From: Ascarosepion bandense
Taxonomy: Eukaryota > Mollusca > Cephalopoda > Sepiida > Sepiidae
Assembly (NCBI GenBank): GCA_037127315.1
Contig: JBBBDQ010001154.1
Span: 1,935,001-1,999,000 of the forward strand
Direction of reading: 5' to 3'
DNA length: 64,000 bases
The translations under genes were made by a program, and so were the position numbers. The stretch's first letter is position 1. Each line of letters begins with the position of its first letter. This document shows positions 43,511 to 54,880 of this stretch, piece by piece. Below the pieces are notes generated by a model that was not told where the DNA came from, searched no databases, and saw nothing but the letters and a program-made list of their open reading frames with translations.

Positions 43511-43787
43511 TGTGCGTTGTGGTGTAAAAGATATAATTTCGGAACGAGAAATTGGAGAAATCCAAGTCGTTTCATTCCCTTACGTACAAATACCATTGAG
43601 AAAGATATCAATCCGTCTCTTTCCCCTCCAACTATGGGTTAAATAACATAAGTTGGGTTCTATAGCCTTGGTTGGCAAAAAAAAAAAATAGCAAACTCCT
43701 GCACGAAAACTTCTACCTAGTAAGCCATGTCTCGAAAGAGACGTGATCGCCCAAGTGTGTATCACGTATGGCAATTCACTGACTAAC
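43511..43787 (+). mobile_element. tRNA-derived SINE (family S1), degraded copy
   Basis: Head GTGCGTTGTGGTG, B box region mutated, body TATGGGTTAAATAAC, an A-run insertion at 43678-43689, hairpin CATGTCTC, loop GAAA, GAGACGTG, and end TTCACTGACTAAC. Confidence 0.85.
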
Positions 43788-43924
43788 TTTCTATCCAAAC
43801 ATCATAGTTTTCATAACAACATTAAAATACTAGACACAGAGAGAGAAAAAGAGAGATAGAAAGTAAAAGAGGGAGAGAGACAGAGGAAAAGACAACAAAA
43901 GACTAGTTGATTAAATCACTAATT

Positions 43925-44640
43925 CGGAAAGAGAATTACAATTGCTGAAAATTCGCGCTATCGCTATCTCAAATTCGGAAACAAGGTTACGCAGAGGACA
44001 GCTAAAAAGTAACGTAAATTGTGAAGAGTGTAACCAAGAAAAACAATGCACTACAAATAATAACATTTATCAACGGAGAAAGAGAGTAAAATACTTCACA
44101 CATTCTCGTCAGAGGTCATTTAACGAAAACTGCTATTCACCTGTTAACTGTAACAAGGCAGATAATAAATTGTGCGTTCTGGTACAGTGGATATCGGCTC
44201 GGAACGAGAAACCGAGGAGCCGAGTTCGAATTTCAGTCGAATCCATTGTATTCACTTACGCGCAAATACCCTTGGGAAAGGTATTAATCCGTCTCTTCCT
44301 TCCAGTTATGGGTTAAATAGCAGGACAGATTGGGTTCTATAGCCTTGGTCGGCAACCAGTCTACGACAGAAAGCAATGGCAACCTACTGCAGGATAATCT
44401 TCTGCCCAGTCAGTCATGTCTCTTTCGAGACATGATCGCCCAAGCGTGTATTACGTATGGCACTTGACTGAATAAGATTATGCAATTGCTAACGTCATAC
44501 ACTTATATATAAAACTAGGGGCATCGCTGTCGGAGTGAACTTCATGCAAAAATGAATGCATAAGTAAATAAGAGAGAAAGAGTTTAATAACAGAATAAGA
44601 GAAACCGGGAGAGAAAAAGAGAAAAAAATGTGTCTTTTTA
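43925..44640 (+). repeat. Interspersed repeat family X, copy 2, with a nested SINE
   Basis: Matches 27540-28130 in blocks on both sides of an S1 SINE (44172-44473): before it GTCATTTAACGAAA and CCTGTTAACTGTAACAAG, after it GCTAACGTCATACACTTA and AAGTAAATAAGAGAGAAAG. The SINE therefore inserted into an existing X copy. A GA-rich run also lies just upstream (43840-43890). Confidence 0.75.
44172..44473 (+). mobile_element. tRNA-derived SINE (family S1), near-complete copy
   Basis: Head GTACAGTGGATATCGGCTCG, then GAGTTCGAATTTC (B box with one change), body CAACCTACTGCAGG, hairpin CATGTCTC, loop TTTC, GAGACATG, and end CACTTGACTGAA. The loop is the reverse complement of that in the copies at 18.5 and 43.6 kb. 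Confidence 0.9.
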
Positions 44641-44789
44641 TCTCGCTTTATGTCTATTTTAACGATTGCTACATTCCAATTCTCAGTGCCATCTTTTACA
44701 TAATTCAAGGTAAATACTAGAAGTGTAACACGCGCCGTCAGCCAGTGTCTAACTCTATCAATACGGCACTAGATATAACGATGCTCCCT

Positions 44790-45378
44790 TGTGGCCAGTC
44801 GTAATGGCCTCGTCTAACAGAGGACGTAAAGTATGATATAGAAATCTGAAGAAGTACTGACATGGCCAAAGACGCATTCTGCAAACTGAGTAGAGTATTA
44901 AGAGACAAGAAAAAAAAAATCACTGGAAACAAAGAAGAGAGTACTGGATCGTAGTGTGCTGTCTGTTCTTCAATATGATAGTGAATGCTGAACAATCTCC
45001 TCAACGAAGAAGGAAATACTTGAAGCAACCGAAATGTGGTTCTACAGAAGGATGCTGAGGATACCATGGACGAAACATATGAGCAATTACGAGATTTTTA
45101 GAGAGGATGATATTTAACATAAGGAAAAGACAGCTGAAGTTTTGGACATGTAATGAGGAAAGAGGGTTTGGAGAACCTGATGCTCACGGAACGGATAGAG
45201 AGGAACAGGAACAAGGGAAAACGACGCATGACGTACTTGATGAACTTGCGCAAATGAATGGTGGAGAGCGGACTGAGTCAAATGACAGGAGAAGAGGTAT
45301 CCAGATCGGTATCCAGATCGATAGGGAGATGAAGAAGGCCATGATCGCCCACGTCCTGAAGGAACACGGCACATAGAA
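44790..45378 (+). pseudogene. RTE-type LINE remnant (C-terminal part)
   Basis: Translated across frames it reads DMAKDAFCKLSRVLRD, EATEMWFYRRMLRIPWTK, NIRKRQLKF, HVMRKEGLENLMLTERIER and GKRRMTYL, a characteristic C-terminal part of RTE/BovB-type ORF proteins downstream of the catalytic RT core. Frames change at least three times, with several stops (for example near 44940-45000 and 45253). The preceding AACAGAGGACGTAAAGTATG (44817-44836) resembles the 5' start of RTE ORFs, so the element may be internally deleted; that point rests on memory. Confidence 0.7.
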
Positions 45379-45459
45379 GATCTTTATAGAAAACAATTTA
45401 AACTAATTAACAGAATCTGAGTAAAAATTTCTTACGTTCTGTTTTATATATATATATTC

Positions 45460-45675
45460 TTAAAATCATCTCACCCCAAGCAAGGCATTCTATTGCCACT
45501 GTTGCGCGGGGGGTTACATAGGGGAAAGTGATGAGAAAGAGTGACAGGTTATAGGGGGTGTCAGGAGGAGGGCAATAGACGGATGAGAATACCGAGGATG
45601 GGTGAGGAGTAGATGAAAAAAGTTCTTGAGAGAATGGATGCGAGTTAGTGAGATAGGTGATGTCTATTGACATCC
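45460..45675 (-). mobile_element. Jockey/CR1-type LINE 3' end fragment
   Basis: Reverse complement of the 3' region seen at 52390-52570: AATGCCTTGCTTGGGGTGA at one side and GTCAATAGACATCAC at the other. Only the last codons and the 3' untranslated part remain. Confidence 0.8.
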
Positions 45676-45847
45676 GTCAACAGTATTACATCGCTTTAAA
45701 AGCTCAGTGTAGACTCAGCTGCAATCAACCAAAATTCGGTGTAAGTTTTGCTAATGTTGTTGAGTAATAAAATTCTATTTCTGATTTGCCAGTTTAGTGG
45801 CGAAAGATGTCAAAATTGAAGTTTTCAAAACTGTTTTATGTATTAAC

Positions 45848-46231
45848 TAGCAGTAAAGCCCGGCGTTGCCCGGGTGTAATGAAAGCTTTAAAACTAATCC
45901 ATGGTCCTGGAGCTCAGACTCTTTGGACGTTGGCAAGAAAGACTAAAAAGCAATAGTTGTTTCCAGTTAAAGCGAAACCGTAGACTGAAAGAAAAATGAA
46001 TGAATGTAAGTCAAATTTTGAATTTCTGGTATCGATATCAAATAAGTTTTTTCGTCGTAAACTGAATTATGAAGGCTAAATAAGTTCTCTGAGTAAATGG
46101 TATCATGGCTAAGACTAAGAACTACAATTATACCTACTTAGAGCCAAACCCGAAGTAAAAACTAAAATAAAAGGGCTGAAAAAAATACAGACATACAGGC
46201 AGATAAACAGACAGATACACAAACATCTTGC

Positions 46232-46262
<31 letters not shown>

Positions 46263-46560
46263 TATCGATTTTCTGCACTATTGTAAGAACTGCAACCTTG
46301 AAACTTCTGAATATCGTTTCTTATGTCTTTGTCTATGAGTGTATCAAATTTGATTAAAATCGGACCACTCCTTCTATAACCCACGATTTTTTCGATTATC
46401 GATTTTCGATATTCATCGGGTACCTCGACACAAACGCCTAGGTAAGAAAACTCGCAGACGCTTATGGTACAACTGTGTAAACTTTCAAGAAAATCGGTTC
46501 AGCCGTTTCGGAGTGTATCGGTAACGGACACACACAAAGTTCCATTTATAAATAAGTTTA
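45848..46560 (+). repeat. Interspersed repeat family R1, copy 3
   Basis: Full-length copy starting TAGCAGTAAAGCCCGGCG and ending ATTTATAAATAAGTTTA, with (TA)n at about 46236-46262. Closest to copy 2. Confidence 0.9.
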
Positions 46561-46914
46561 GATCATCATATTAGTTTTGGAGGAAAGGTTTATGACAAAG
46601 TGAAAAGATTTTGTGTGATGCGTTCGATGACATTTCGGGGTATGACGATAAAGTACATCCAACAGCAACAGAAGATTAGAGGCTTCGGGGAGCGTGGAAC
46701 AACCAATAAATTTTTGTTTTTCTTAAGTCCACTAAGACTCGATGTGATAGCACCTGATAGAGTCCAAGCTATGGAAAAGTAGTGAACCCTTCAAACAAAA
46801 GCTAAAAACTATGAAAATATAAAAATACATTTTATAGTAAAATTACCAGCAATACCTATTTAAAACAAAATGACCAACAGTACATTTTTAGCTGAAGTCA
46901 TGAAATTGTGTTCA

Positions 46915-46917
<3 letters not shown>
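46561..46917. other. No recognisable gene
   Basis: A 60-codon frame at 46600-46782 has no family resemblance. Otherwise AT-rich sequence leading into (TA)n at about 46918-46950. Confidence 0.5.
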
Positions 46918-46954
<37 letters not shown>

Positions 46955-47076
46955 GCACGCTCGGGGTAGAATCGCCGACTGACAACGATTCGGGAGGGTT
47001 TCCATCCTGGGTTAGGATGTGACTGGAGCCGTACTGATGGGCTGTGATACAGCGAAACAGATCTGTCTGCGGATGA

Positions 47077-47077
<1 letters not shown>
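46955..47077 (+). mobile_element. HHR-SINE family H1, copy 2
   Basis: tRNA-like head with a shortened A box (CTCGGGGTAGAA, 46960-46971) and B box GGGTTTCCATCC (47000 region; one change at the critical G), then an HHR at 47029-47072. (TA)n lies on both sides (46918-46950 and 47078-47115). Confidence 0.8.
47029..47072 (+). ncRNA. Hammerhead ribozyme motif of HHR-SINE copy 2
   Basis: Stem I CCGUA (47029-47033) with UGCGG (47068-47072); core CUGAUGG (47034-47040); stem II GCUGU, loop GAU, ACAGC; GAA at 47054-47056; stem III ACAGAUCUGU, fully self-complementary; cleavage after GUC at C47067. All helices are intact. The only core defect is A9 changed to G (CUGAUGG for CUGAUGA), which should weaken or abolish cleavage. 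Confidence 0.75.
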
Positions 47078-47116
<39 letters not shown>

Positions 47117-47221
47117 TGGATATTGGAGATATCTACATTAACTTCAGATATTGGAGGCCATCTACATTAAATCAAAACAACCTACACTTAATAAAATCGC
47201 ATTTCAATCTGATTATAACAG

Positions 47222-47530
47222 ATTCAGTCAGTTAAGTGCCATACGTGATACACGCTTGGGCGATCATGTCTCGAAAGAGACATGACTGACTGGGCAGAAG
47301 ATTATCCCGCAGTAGGTTGCCATTGCTTTCTGCGGTAGACTGGTTGCCGACCAAGGCTATAGAACCCAATCTGTCCTGTTATTTAACCCATAACTGGAAG
47401 GAATAGACGGATTAATACCTTTCCCAAGGGTATTTGAGCGTAAGTGAATGCAATGAATTCGGCTGGAATTCGAACTCGGCTCCCCGATTTCTCGTTCCGA
47501 ACCGATATCCAATGCACCACAACGCACATC
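47222..47530 (-). mobile_element. tRNA-derived SINE (family S1), complete copy
   Basis: Minus strand: head GTGGTGCATTGGATATCGG, B box GAGTTCGAATTCC, body, hairpin CATGTCTC, loop TTTC, GAGACATG, end ACTTAACTGACTGAA. One of the best-preserved copies. Confidence 0.9.
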
Positions 47531-47559
47531 CACAGATTACAACGTTATAACAGATTACA

Positions 47560-47956
47560 TTGCATTTAAATATATGGTTCTGTTAACTTTTCGGTCTCTC
47601 ACGCGGTGTTACGTCATAGAACCGGATTACAAATTTACGAACTGCTTCTGCTATTCGGTGACTTTTATCGTTGCTTAGCTATGTTTTATCTCAACACAGG
47701 ATAAAATCATCTTTGACAGTGGATGTTTTTGTGTTAACGTCCTTGTAACCTCTTTGAAAATGGCTCATGTGAGCTGAAAGTTTTGAACCAGCATAATAAA
47801 AAATATTCAAATGGACAATTTTTGTCTTTATTTTCAGCTGAAATTAAAGCCATATTACGATGTTTAGAACGGCTCATGATTAAACATAATATACATTCAT
47901 TGTCTGTTATATTTAACGGTATATGTTTAGAATATATATATATATATATATATATA
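47560..47956 (+). repeat. Interspersed repeat family Z, copy 1
   Basis: Shares long blocks with the minus strand of 56870-57262 (TTGAAAATGGCTCATGTGAG, TTTAGAACGGCTCATGATTA) and weaker blocks with 62880-63110. Both good copies end in a TA-rich tract at the same point (TATGTTTAGAATAT). The two overlapping ORFs here are not conserved between copies. Confidence 0.8.
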
Positions 47957-48245
47957 GATAACGTAGAATATTTGGGATTTAAATCAGGTAAATTCCGATA
48001 GACGAACTCAAAAGAGGTCAATGTTAAATTCATTTATTTAATTTAACAGAATATAATCTAGAGATTTTTTTTAAAGTCTACAATTTCATGAGTAAATGCC
48101 CATATCGAGAATGTATGTGATTCTTTTCTTGAGCATTTTGAATATTAACGGTTGTATCATTTGGGTCTGACGAGCAGCAATTTTTTATGCCTGCGAAATA
48201 TGTATTACCCATGAAATTGTAGAATGTCTAAAAATGTTTCTAGAC

Positions 48246-48279
<34 letters not shown>

Positions 48280-48402
48280 GTCATCCGTAGACAGATCTGT
48301 TTCTTTGTATCACAGCTCATCACTACAGTTAGACAGCCGATTGCTTTTTTTTTTACCTAGAATTGAAACCCGACCGATTCTACCGCTGAGCTACGGGCGC
48401 TC
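48246..48402 (-). mobile_element. HHR-SINE family H1, copy 3
   Basis: Minus strand: A box TAGCTCAGCGGTAGAA (48378-48393), B box-like GGGTTTCAATTC (48360-48371), a T/A run, then an HHR-like module at 48285-48328 and the 3' end CGGATGACTA running into (TA)n at about 48246-48280. This copy has the cleanest A box of the family. Confidence 0.8.
48285..48328 (-). ncRNA. Hammerhead-like motif of HHR-SINE copy 3, decayed
   Basis: Stem I CUGUA with UACGG (one G-U); core GUGAUGA, with C3 changed to G; stem II weakened at its base (ACAAA for ACAGC); GAA intact; stem III ACAGAUCUGU; GUC cleavage site. The C3 change should inactivate it. Confidence 0.6.
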
Positions 48403-48544
48403 GAATCTTTTATCGATTTAATATGTTTTTACTTTTATCAGAAACGAAATATGGAGACGAAAAGAAGTTTTTGGCATTTTTTCTTTTTGTGTTGTTTGTT
48501 TTTGTTGTCATTCGATGTTAACGATTATAATATAATGTTTCGAC

Positions 48545-51500
48545 TGAGACTAACGGTGCTCTAACGAAACCTCGGTATTTGCCCGAGCCTCCCCACAAAT
48601 GCCAATTTTTACCGTGGAGAATTCTGACTGCATGCGTCGGAAGGGGTTCTCGTCTGTCTATTCCAGGCGAGACTTTTCCCTACGGCAAAGCGTCGTCTAG
48701 GTTCCGGACGCAGTGTCCGAGGACTTTCATGTAGAAATATTGCCCCTATTCCATAGTCAGTAGCCTCTCTCCAACTCACAGGCAGTTAACTCGCCTAGAT
48801 TATCTGAAAAAATATTTTAAATTTTATTAAATTAGTAAGATTGTCTTCTGACATTTTTAAACCAACTTTTCACTCTGTTATCAGCACGTGGTAAGTTCGC
48901 TTGAATCAGTCTGTTTTTCTTTTGTTATATTTAACTTTAATTTTGGATTATCTTTTATTTATTTATTTATTTTTTGTTACTAACTTAAGTACTTTGTAAA
49001 TTATTTTACCATTCAAGTATCGTTTCGACTTAAAACTTAGTAAATTTCAGTTACTCTTTTCTTTTCTAGATAGTTCCTACTATCACCCGGTCTCACACTC
49101 CACCCTCTTCTTTTGAACAAGAGTAGAGGTGATCGCCTTGTTTCTTGTTTAGGAAGGGGTTCTCGTTTCATCACCCTTCTTCGGTTTTAGTGTTAGTTCA
49201 ACTGGAAGCTCTTTGCAGTTACTGAGTATGGTGGCAACGTCTTTTCATTCTGAGGGTACCGGATTGGCAGTTTCCTGGTTGTTGCTTCCGACTGGTAATT
49301 AGGAGCCCGAACTCTTGCGTAGCGTCGTGAGAGGCTGCTCTGATGAACAGCTGAATAATACCGGGATTCTTGTAGTGCCATATCGCGCATGGACGGGGGT
49401 CCCTGCATGAACGTTCGGTGGGCAACCGCGAGGTCACATTATGTTGTAGGCCGCGCAAGTCTCCATCCTTCACATGCTGCAAACAAGTGACCGACTGATT
49501 CTACTCTAGACCTCTCCTTAACTAAATCACTATGAAAAAAAGCAAACATAATAGCGAAACTAAACCAGCTAGTCAGAAAACGCCCAAACCCGTCTGCGAC
49601 TCTTTCACTAACATACGTGGTATCCGCACTAACTTTCACAGCGTAGAATCATTCCTTCACACTAACTCACCTGATATCTTATCCCTATGTGAAACTAACC
49701 TTGACCCTTCTATCACCTCTTCTGAGTTTTACGTTCCTGGTTACCTTCCCCTCTTCAGGAATGACTCCAATGTTCATATGCATGGTCTTGGTGTATATGT
49801 CAGCGAATACCTCCCCCTAGCTAGGGTGACATCTCTTGAATCCCTGAATCATTCTTTCATGTGCTTCCGTCTCTCACTTCTAAGCTCGATTAGCTATCTC
49901 TTCTTTCTCTACCGCTCCCCTTCCTCCTCTGACTGCTCATTACTTGATAGCATCTCTGACAATATCGACAAAGCCATTTCTTCCCATCCCTCTGCCCATA
50001 TATTTGTGTTTGGTGACTTTAACGCCCACCACACCAAGTGTCTGGAGAACTCCGTCAACGACCTTGCTGGTGTCCACACTATGAATTTTTCAATCACCCA
50101 ATCCCTTACGCAAGTGGTGGACTTCCCCACGCGTTTCTTTTCTCCGACAACCCTAACGGAAGGGACTACTACTAGACTTCTGCTTCGCTTCCATCCTAGA
50201 CTCCTGCACTACCAGACAGCTCTGCCCTCTCGGAAACTCTGACCACACCGTAGTTTTCGTCAACATTTCATTCCACTCCCACCCTACCCAAGAAGCCCAG
50301 ACCAGTAGAATATCCTACTGCTACCAAATAGCAGACTGGGATTCGTTCCGAGACTTCCTCTGTGACGTCCTATGGAACAACGTTTTTAGTCTTCCCGTTG
50401 AAGACTGTGCATCCGAGGTGTCCTCCTGGGTTAAGACTGGCATCGATGCTTTCTTCTCTGCCAGGAAATTTCAGCTTAAATCTCATTCGTCTCCATGGTT
50501 CTCGCCCGCTTGCTCGGCCGCCATTGCCAACCGGAATCATTTCATCCGGCTATATCGGCGCCTTTTCGCCGCAGCTCGCAATACGTGTAAAAAGATACTT
50601 AACGAAGCTAAGATGTTGTTTGCTGCCAGAATGAAGCAACGCATAGCATCCTCTAAGTTCGGCGCCAAAAACTACTGGCGACTCTGTAAAAGAGTGCTTA
50701 ACAAAAGCAAGTCCTCAATACCCCCATTTGAGGTCCTCACCTCCTCAGCGGACAAAGCTGAATGCTTTGCTCACAGATTCTCGACCAATTCGAGACTGGA
50801 CTCTTCCGGAGTTTCTACACCCGACTTCCCACCTAGAATTGAGGCTCAACTGAATGACGTTCACATTACACCCTCGCTGGTCTCTAACATAATCTCAAAA
50901 CTTGACCCTCACAAAGCGAGCGGAGGGGACGGAATCCCAATCATAGTCTTAAAGAAATGTGCCCCTGAACTCTCTTCTGTCCTTTCTAAGCTCTACAACT
51001 TCTGCCTCTCTGCTTCCTGCTTTCCTGCCTGTTGGAAATCTTCCTATGTAGTTCCTATATTTCAAAACACTGGAGAACCCTCGGACCCCGCAAATTACCG
51101 CCCTATCAGCCTTCTTCCGATCTTTGGCAAACTGTTCGAAGCCATTATCAAAGCTGAGGTGGTTCAGCATCTCACAGCACACAGACTCCTCTCGGACAAG
51201 CAGTATGGTTTCCGCTTCACCAGGTCTACTGCTGATATGCTAACGACCATCACCGAGTATATATACCAAGCTCTCGACAAGAATAGCGAAGCCCGAAATT
51301 GGATATCTCTAAAGCGTTCGACAGAGATTGGCATGCTGGCCTTCTATGCAAACTGCAGAGCTATGGTATAACTGGACATTTGTTTGACCTAATCTAGTCT
51401 TTCCTCTCTAACCGCACATTGAATGTGGTATTAAACGGACATGCCTCCCAGAACTACCATACGAACGCGGGTGTCCATCAAGGCTCTATTGTAGGTCCTA

Positions 51501-52576
51501 CGCTCTTTCTGATCTACATTAATGATCTCCCTGATACCATCAGATTCCAAGTAGGTATGTATGCCGATGACACCACAGTTTAATCTCGCCTTGATCAAAA
51601 ATCTGGTGTGGGCGGCAAAGCTAACCTTGTAACCGAGCTTGAAAGGAACCTCCAATCCGTAGTGGACTGGGGTCAGGAATGGCTAGTGAATTTTAATGCT
51701 TCTAAAACGAATCTGCTATCAATTAACCATCACAGACAATCGCACCTACCCCCCCCCCCATTAGCATGGATCAGGCTTGCCTCCCGGAGAGTAAAACACT
51801 ACGCCTCCTTGGTCTCACACTTTCATCGGACCTCAAGTGGAATGACTATATCGAATCCATTGCTAAATCCGCTGCTATGAAAGTCGGTTCTCTGTGCAGG
51901 GCCCGGAAGTTTTTTCCGTCTGAATCTATCATGCACATATATAAATCTACCATCTGCCCGTGCATTGAATACTGCTGCCACTTCTGGTCGGGTGCCCCTG
52001 CTATTCATCTCGGAGTTCTTGACAAAATACAACGGAGAGTCTGTAATGTGATCGATACCGACTTGGCAGACCGGCTGCAGTCTTTCTCTCACCGGCGCGA
52101 CGTGGCTTCCCTGTGTCTCTTCTATAAATACTTTCACGGCTTCTGCTCCGATGAACTTAGATCACTGGTGCCCCCTAGGTACGAATTTGCAGGAGATACT
52201 AGATTAGCAACTAGGTCCCACCATTTTACAGTGAAACCGATAAAATGTAACCGCAATTTCTACTCCAACCGTTTCTTTTCTCGCACTTCCCGACTGTGGA
52301 ATTCCCTTCAACATAATAGCTTTCCCGACGGCTTCAATCCCCAGGAGTTTAAATGTAAGGTCAATAGACACCTCCTAACACGCTAACACGCATCCATTCT
52401 TTCACTCTTCCCATTTACCTAACCCTCAGCCTTGGTATCCTTACCCATCTATCACCTTCCTTCTGACATTTCCCATATCTAACCACTCTTTCTCTTCACC
52501 TTCCCATATGTAACCCCATGAGCAATCGTGGCAGTGGAATGCCTTGCTTGGGGTGAAATGATTAAAAATAAAAAAT
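48545..52576 (+). mobile_element. Jockey/CR1-type LINE C, near full length
   Basis: About 4 kb: GC-balanced 5' leader (48545-49531), a coding region for endonuclease plus RT (49532-52386) and a short 3' region ending GGGTGAAATGATTAAAAA with an A-rich tail. Fragments of the same family lie at 45460-45675, 57313-57378, 57530-58000, 59690-61027 and 63919-64000, making it the most frequent LINE here. The clade name is by resemblance of RT motifs only. Confidence 0.85.
49532..52386 (+). pseudogene. LINE C endonuclease-reverse transcriptase, frameshifted
   Basis: ATG at 49532 (MKKSKHNSETKPASQ). Endonuclease signs: SLCETNLDPS, FVFGDFNAHH, and GNSDHTVVFV after small frameshifts near 50145 and 50172. 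The next frame (about 50174-51290) covers the linker and early RT with HKASGGDGIPIIVLKKC, NYRPISLLPIFGKLFE and QYGFRFTRSTADMLT. A frameshift near 51295 precedes LDISKAFDR; then GVHQGSIVGPTLFLIYINDL and the catalytic YADD at 51560-51571, with stops near 51395 and 51582. From 51766 the frame is open to 52386 and carries the thumb/connection part, including LDKIQRRVCNVI. About 950 codons, normal for the group. Broken but motif-complete. Confidence 0.85.
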
Positions 52577-53415
52577 CTGAAGCCAATACGATTTCTGCTT
52601 TTCTGCTTTCGGATCGTAGTGCGCTAAGGTGAAGTCTGACGTTAGTATTTTTGGTTTCTTCAAACGCCTTTTAACACTTATTCCTGTCCCGTTTTAAAAC
52701 CTTTTTTTTTAACTAAATTTTTTGTGGAGCTCTAAAACCATTTTTGTCCATAAATTTGTCCTAGGTTCTTAATTTTAGCAAAAACAACTCTCACTTTTCC
52801 TCACTGATTTTGATACCACACTCGTATTTTTTTTCAAAAACTATTTTCAAATGCCTGATATGTTGTTCCTTAGATATTCTTTTTAATTAATAAATAATCA
52901 CAAATCACAGTCATAATCTGCAATCATGGTATCCATGATTTTGCAAAGATGCCTCAGAAAGATCCAGTTTTGGGGAAAAAAATCCCATTGTTTCATTTCG
53001 CAAAAAACTTCCTCTGGACTTGGAAATGGGTAGTTATGTAGTTCTAACATTAGTTTATCCCAGTCGAAAAACCAACAAAAACAAAAATGTTATTATTTTT
53101 TCCTTTACATACACTGATGGTGGTTTCTACTTTGAATGGCTAATTTTTTCAATTACATCAATCTTTTTTTTTATTCTGTCTAATTCTTTGTTGACTTTAT
53201 CCAAAACTACGAATGGTAAACTAAATTTTGGATTAAATATAGGCCTCGATCCTTTTTTCTATTTAAATTTTGCTTTGACTTTGGAACACTGAACCAGTCT
53301 ATTCGACAGGATATCTGGAAAACATTTTTTCAATTCTTCTTTTAAATTTTCACATTGATTTTTTTTTTAAACTGGTCTCTTTTCAACTTATATTTTTGCA
53401 ATAAATAATTATAGG
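52577..53415. other. No recognisable gene
   Basis: T-rich on the plus strand. On the minus strand short stretches look protein-like, but they are broken and I cannot place them in a family. Confidence 0.45.
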
Positions 53416-53810
53416 TAAATCTTTTAACTCGAATAATTCTCTCCAATCAGTACTGAATAAGTTTGTATTATTTTTACCAAATAAACCTATATTAAAATAC
53501 ACCTTAAAGTGCCGAATCCAGGTGCGTTGTCAGTGTTGTTGCTCCCATGTCATTAGAAGTTTCGGGTCTGAATAAACAACAGACTTTTTCGATAGGCGAC
53601 TCAACCGAATATGATCAGTATTCGGCTCGCACCCAGAAAAGAAATGCTACTAGCTCTAGGACGTGCATTATCTAAATTCCCTCAAAAAAGGTAATTAATC
53701 AAGACTTCACTTGGGCTGTTCGATGTTAAAGGTCGGGTATGCTTGGTTGGACTGATTTTCCTACATGCGGCCAAGACTCGGTGCCTTTTTGAAGAAGAGA
53801 AGAAAATAAA

Positions 53811-53857
<47 letters not shown>

Positions 53858-54142
53858 TTATTTTCTTTTTTTCTTTTTCTTTTTTCTTTTCTTTTTTAAT
53901 TTCTTTTTTAATTTCTTTGCAAATCTATTTAAAAAGGAAAATTAGACTGATTTTTCTCCAGTTTCTGAAAGGATTTTTCTGTTTTCATATAGAAATGGTC
54001 ATTCAACATCATTGAATTAATCCTTTTTTAATTATATATATATATATATATTGTAACTAAGTTGTTGAACTCGTAGGTTTATTTAACTTTTTGTTCATGC
54101 ATTTACTTTTATAAAGAGTGCTCGATACAAATGTAGAGCGTT

Positions 54143-54578
54143 ATACTGTAATGGTTGTTACAATGTTTTTAAATTCATAGTATCACTACACAAAAAATTT
54201 CTCATGTTTCGAAGCCAGCCAATTATGTTTTGGCTTCATCCTCAGGTGATTTTTTTAGAAATAAGAATTATCCAGTTGAAAAGACCGTTTATTTGTGTTG
54301 GATTTGTTATTTTCGGGTGTAAGAGGGGTTGGTCTGTATTTTGAGTTCCGTTGACCTTTTTACTGGTGTTGGGGTTAAGTGTTTGTTTTTGGCAGAGTTC
54401 ATGATAAGTTTAATCTATTAATCTTGAAAGGGCTGGTGCTAATGGCGCCTTTGGTTTAGGGGTTGGTAGGTGTTGTTTTATTTTGGGGTTGGTTTCTCCT
54501 TGCTGGCTTCGAAACATGAGAAATTTTTTGTGTAGTGATAGTATGAATTTAAAAACATTGTAACAACCATTACAGTAT
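54143..54578. mobile_element. Fold-back with 76-bp inverted arms, PLE-terminal-repeat-like
   Basis: 54143-54218 and 54503-54578 are reverse complements with a single visible mismatch; the spacer is 284 bp. The phrase GTGCTCGATA upstream of the left arm also occurs in the PLE1 left arm region (about 1200). A hammerhead-like motif starts in the left arm (minus strand); the right arm carries only its 3' half. Probably an ORF-less inverted dimer of a PLE terminal repeat. Confidence 0.75.
54182..54250 (-). ncRNA. Hammerhead-like ribozyme motif in fold-back
   Basis: Minus strand: stem I AUCAC with GUGAU; core CUGAGGA (fits CUGANGA); one unpaired U; stem II GAAGCC with GGCUUC; GAA; stem III ACAUGAGA pairing with UUUUUGUGU-type bases including G-U pairs; cleavage after GUA. 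All three helices form. The extra U between A9 and stem II is unusual and may reduce activity. Confidence 0.55.
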
Positions 54579-54585
54579 ATATATA

Positions 54586-54625
<40 letters not shown>

Positions 54626-54708
54626 TTTTTATATATATATATATATATATCAGTTTTTAATATATATATCAGTTTTTATATATATATCAGTTTTTATGTA
54701 TATATATA

Positions 54709-54749
<41 letters not shown>

Positions 54750-54880
54750 ATATCAGTGTATATATATATATATATACACTGATATATATATATATATCAG
54801 TATATATATATCAGTTTATATAGATATGTATATATCAATTCATATATATATATATATAAGTTTATATATATATATATATA
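54575..54880. repeat. TA-rich block with recurring ATCAGTTT
   Basis: About 300 bp alternating (TA)n with ATCAGTTTATATA or ATCAGTTTTTATA, roughly ten times. Likely expansion of a TA tract carrying the CTGATATA phrase also seen before (TA)n at 53811. Confidence 0.9.

Noticed and set aside
45107..45376. Novel 89-codon acidic protein
   Set aside because: It is the wrong frame of the RTE remnant; the frame that reads HVMRKEGLENLMLTERIER is the element's own.
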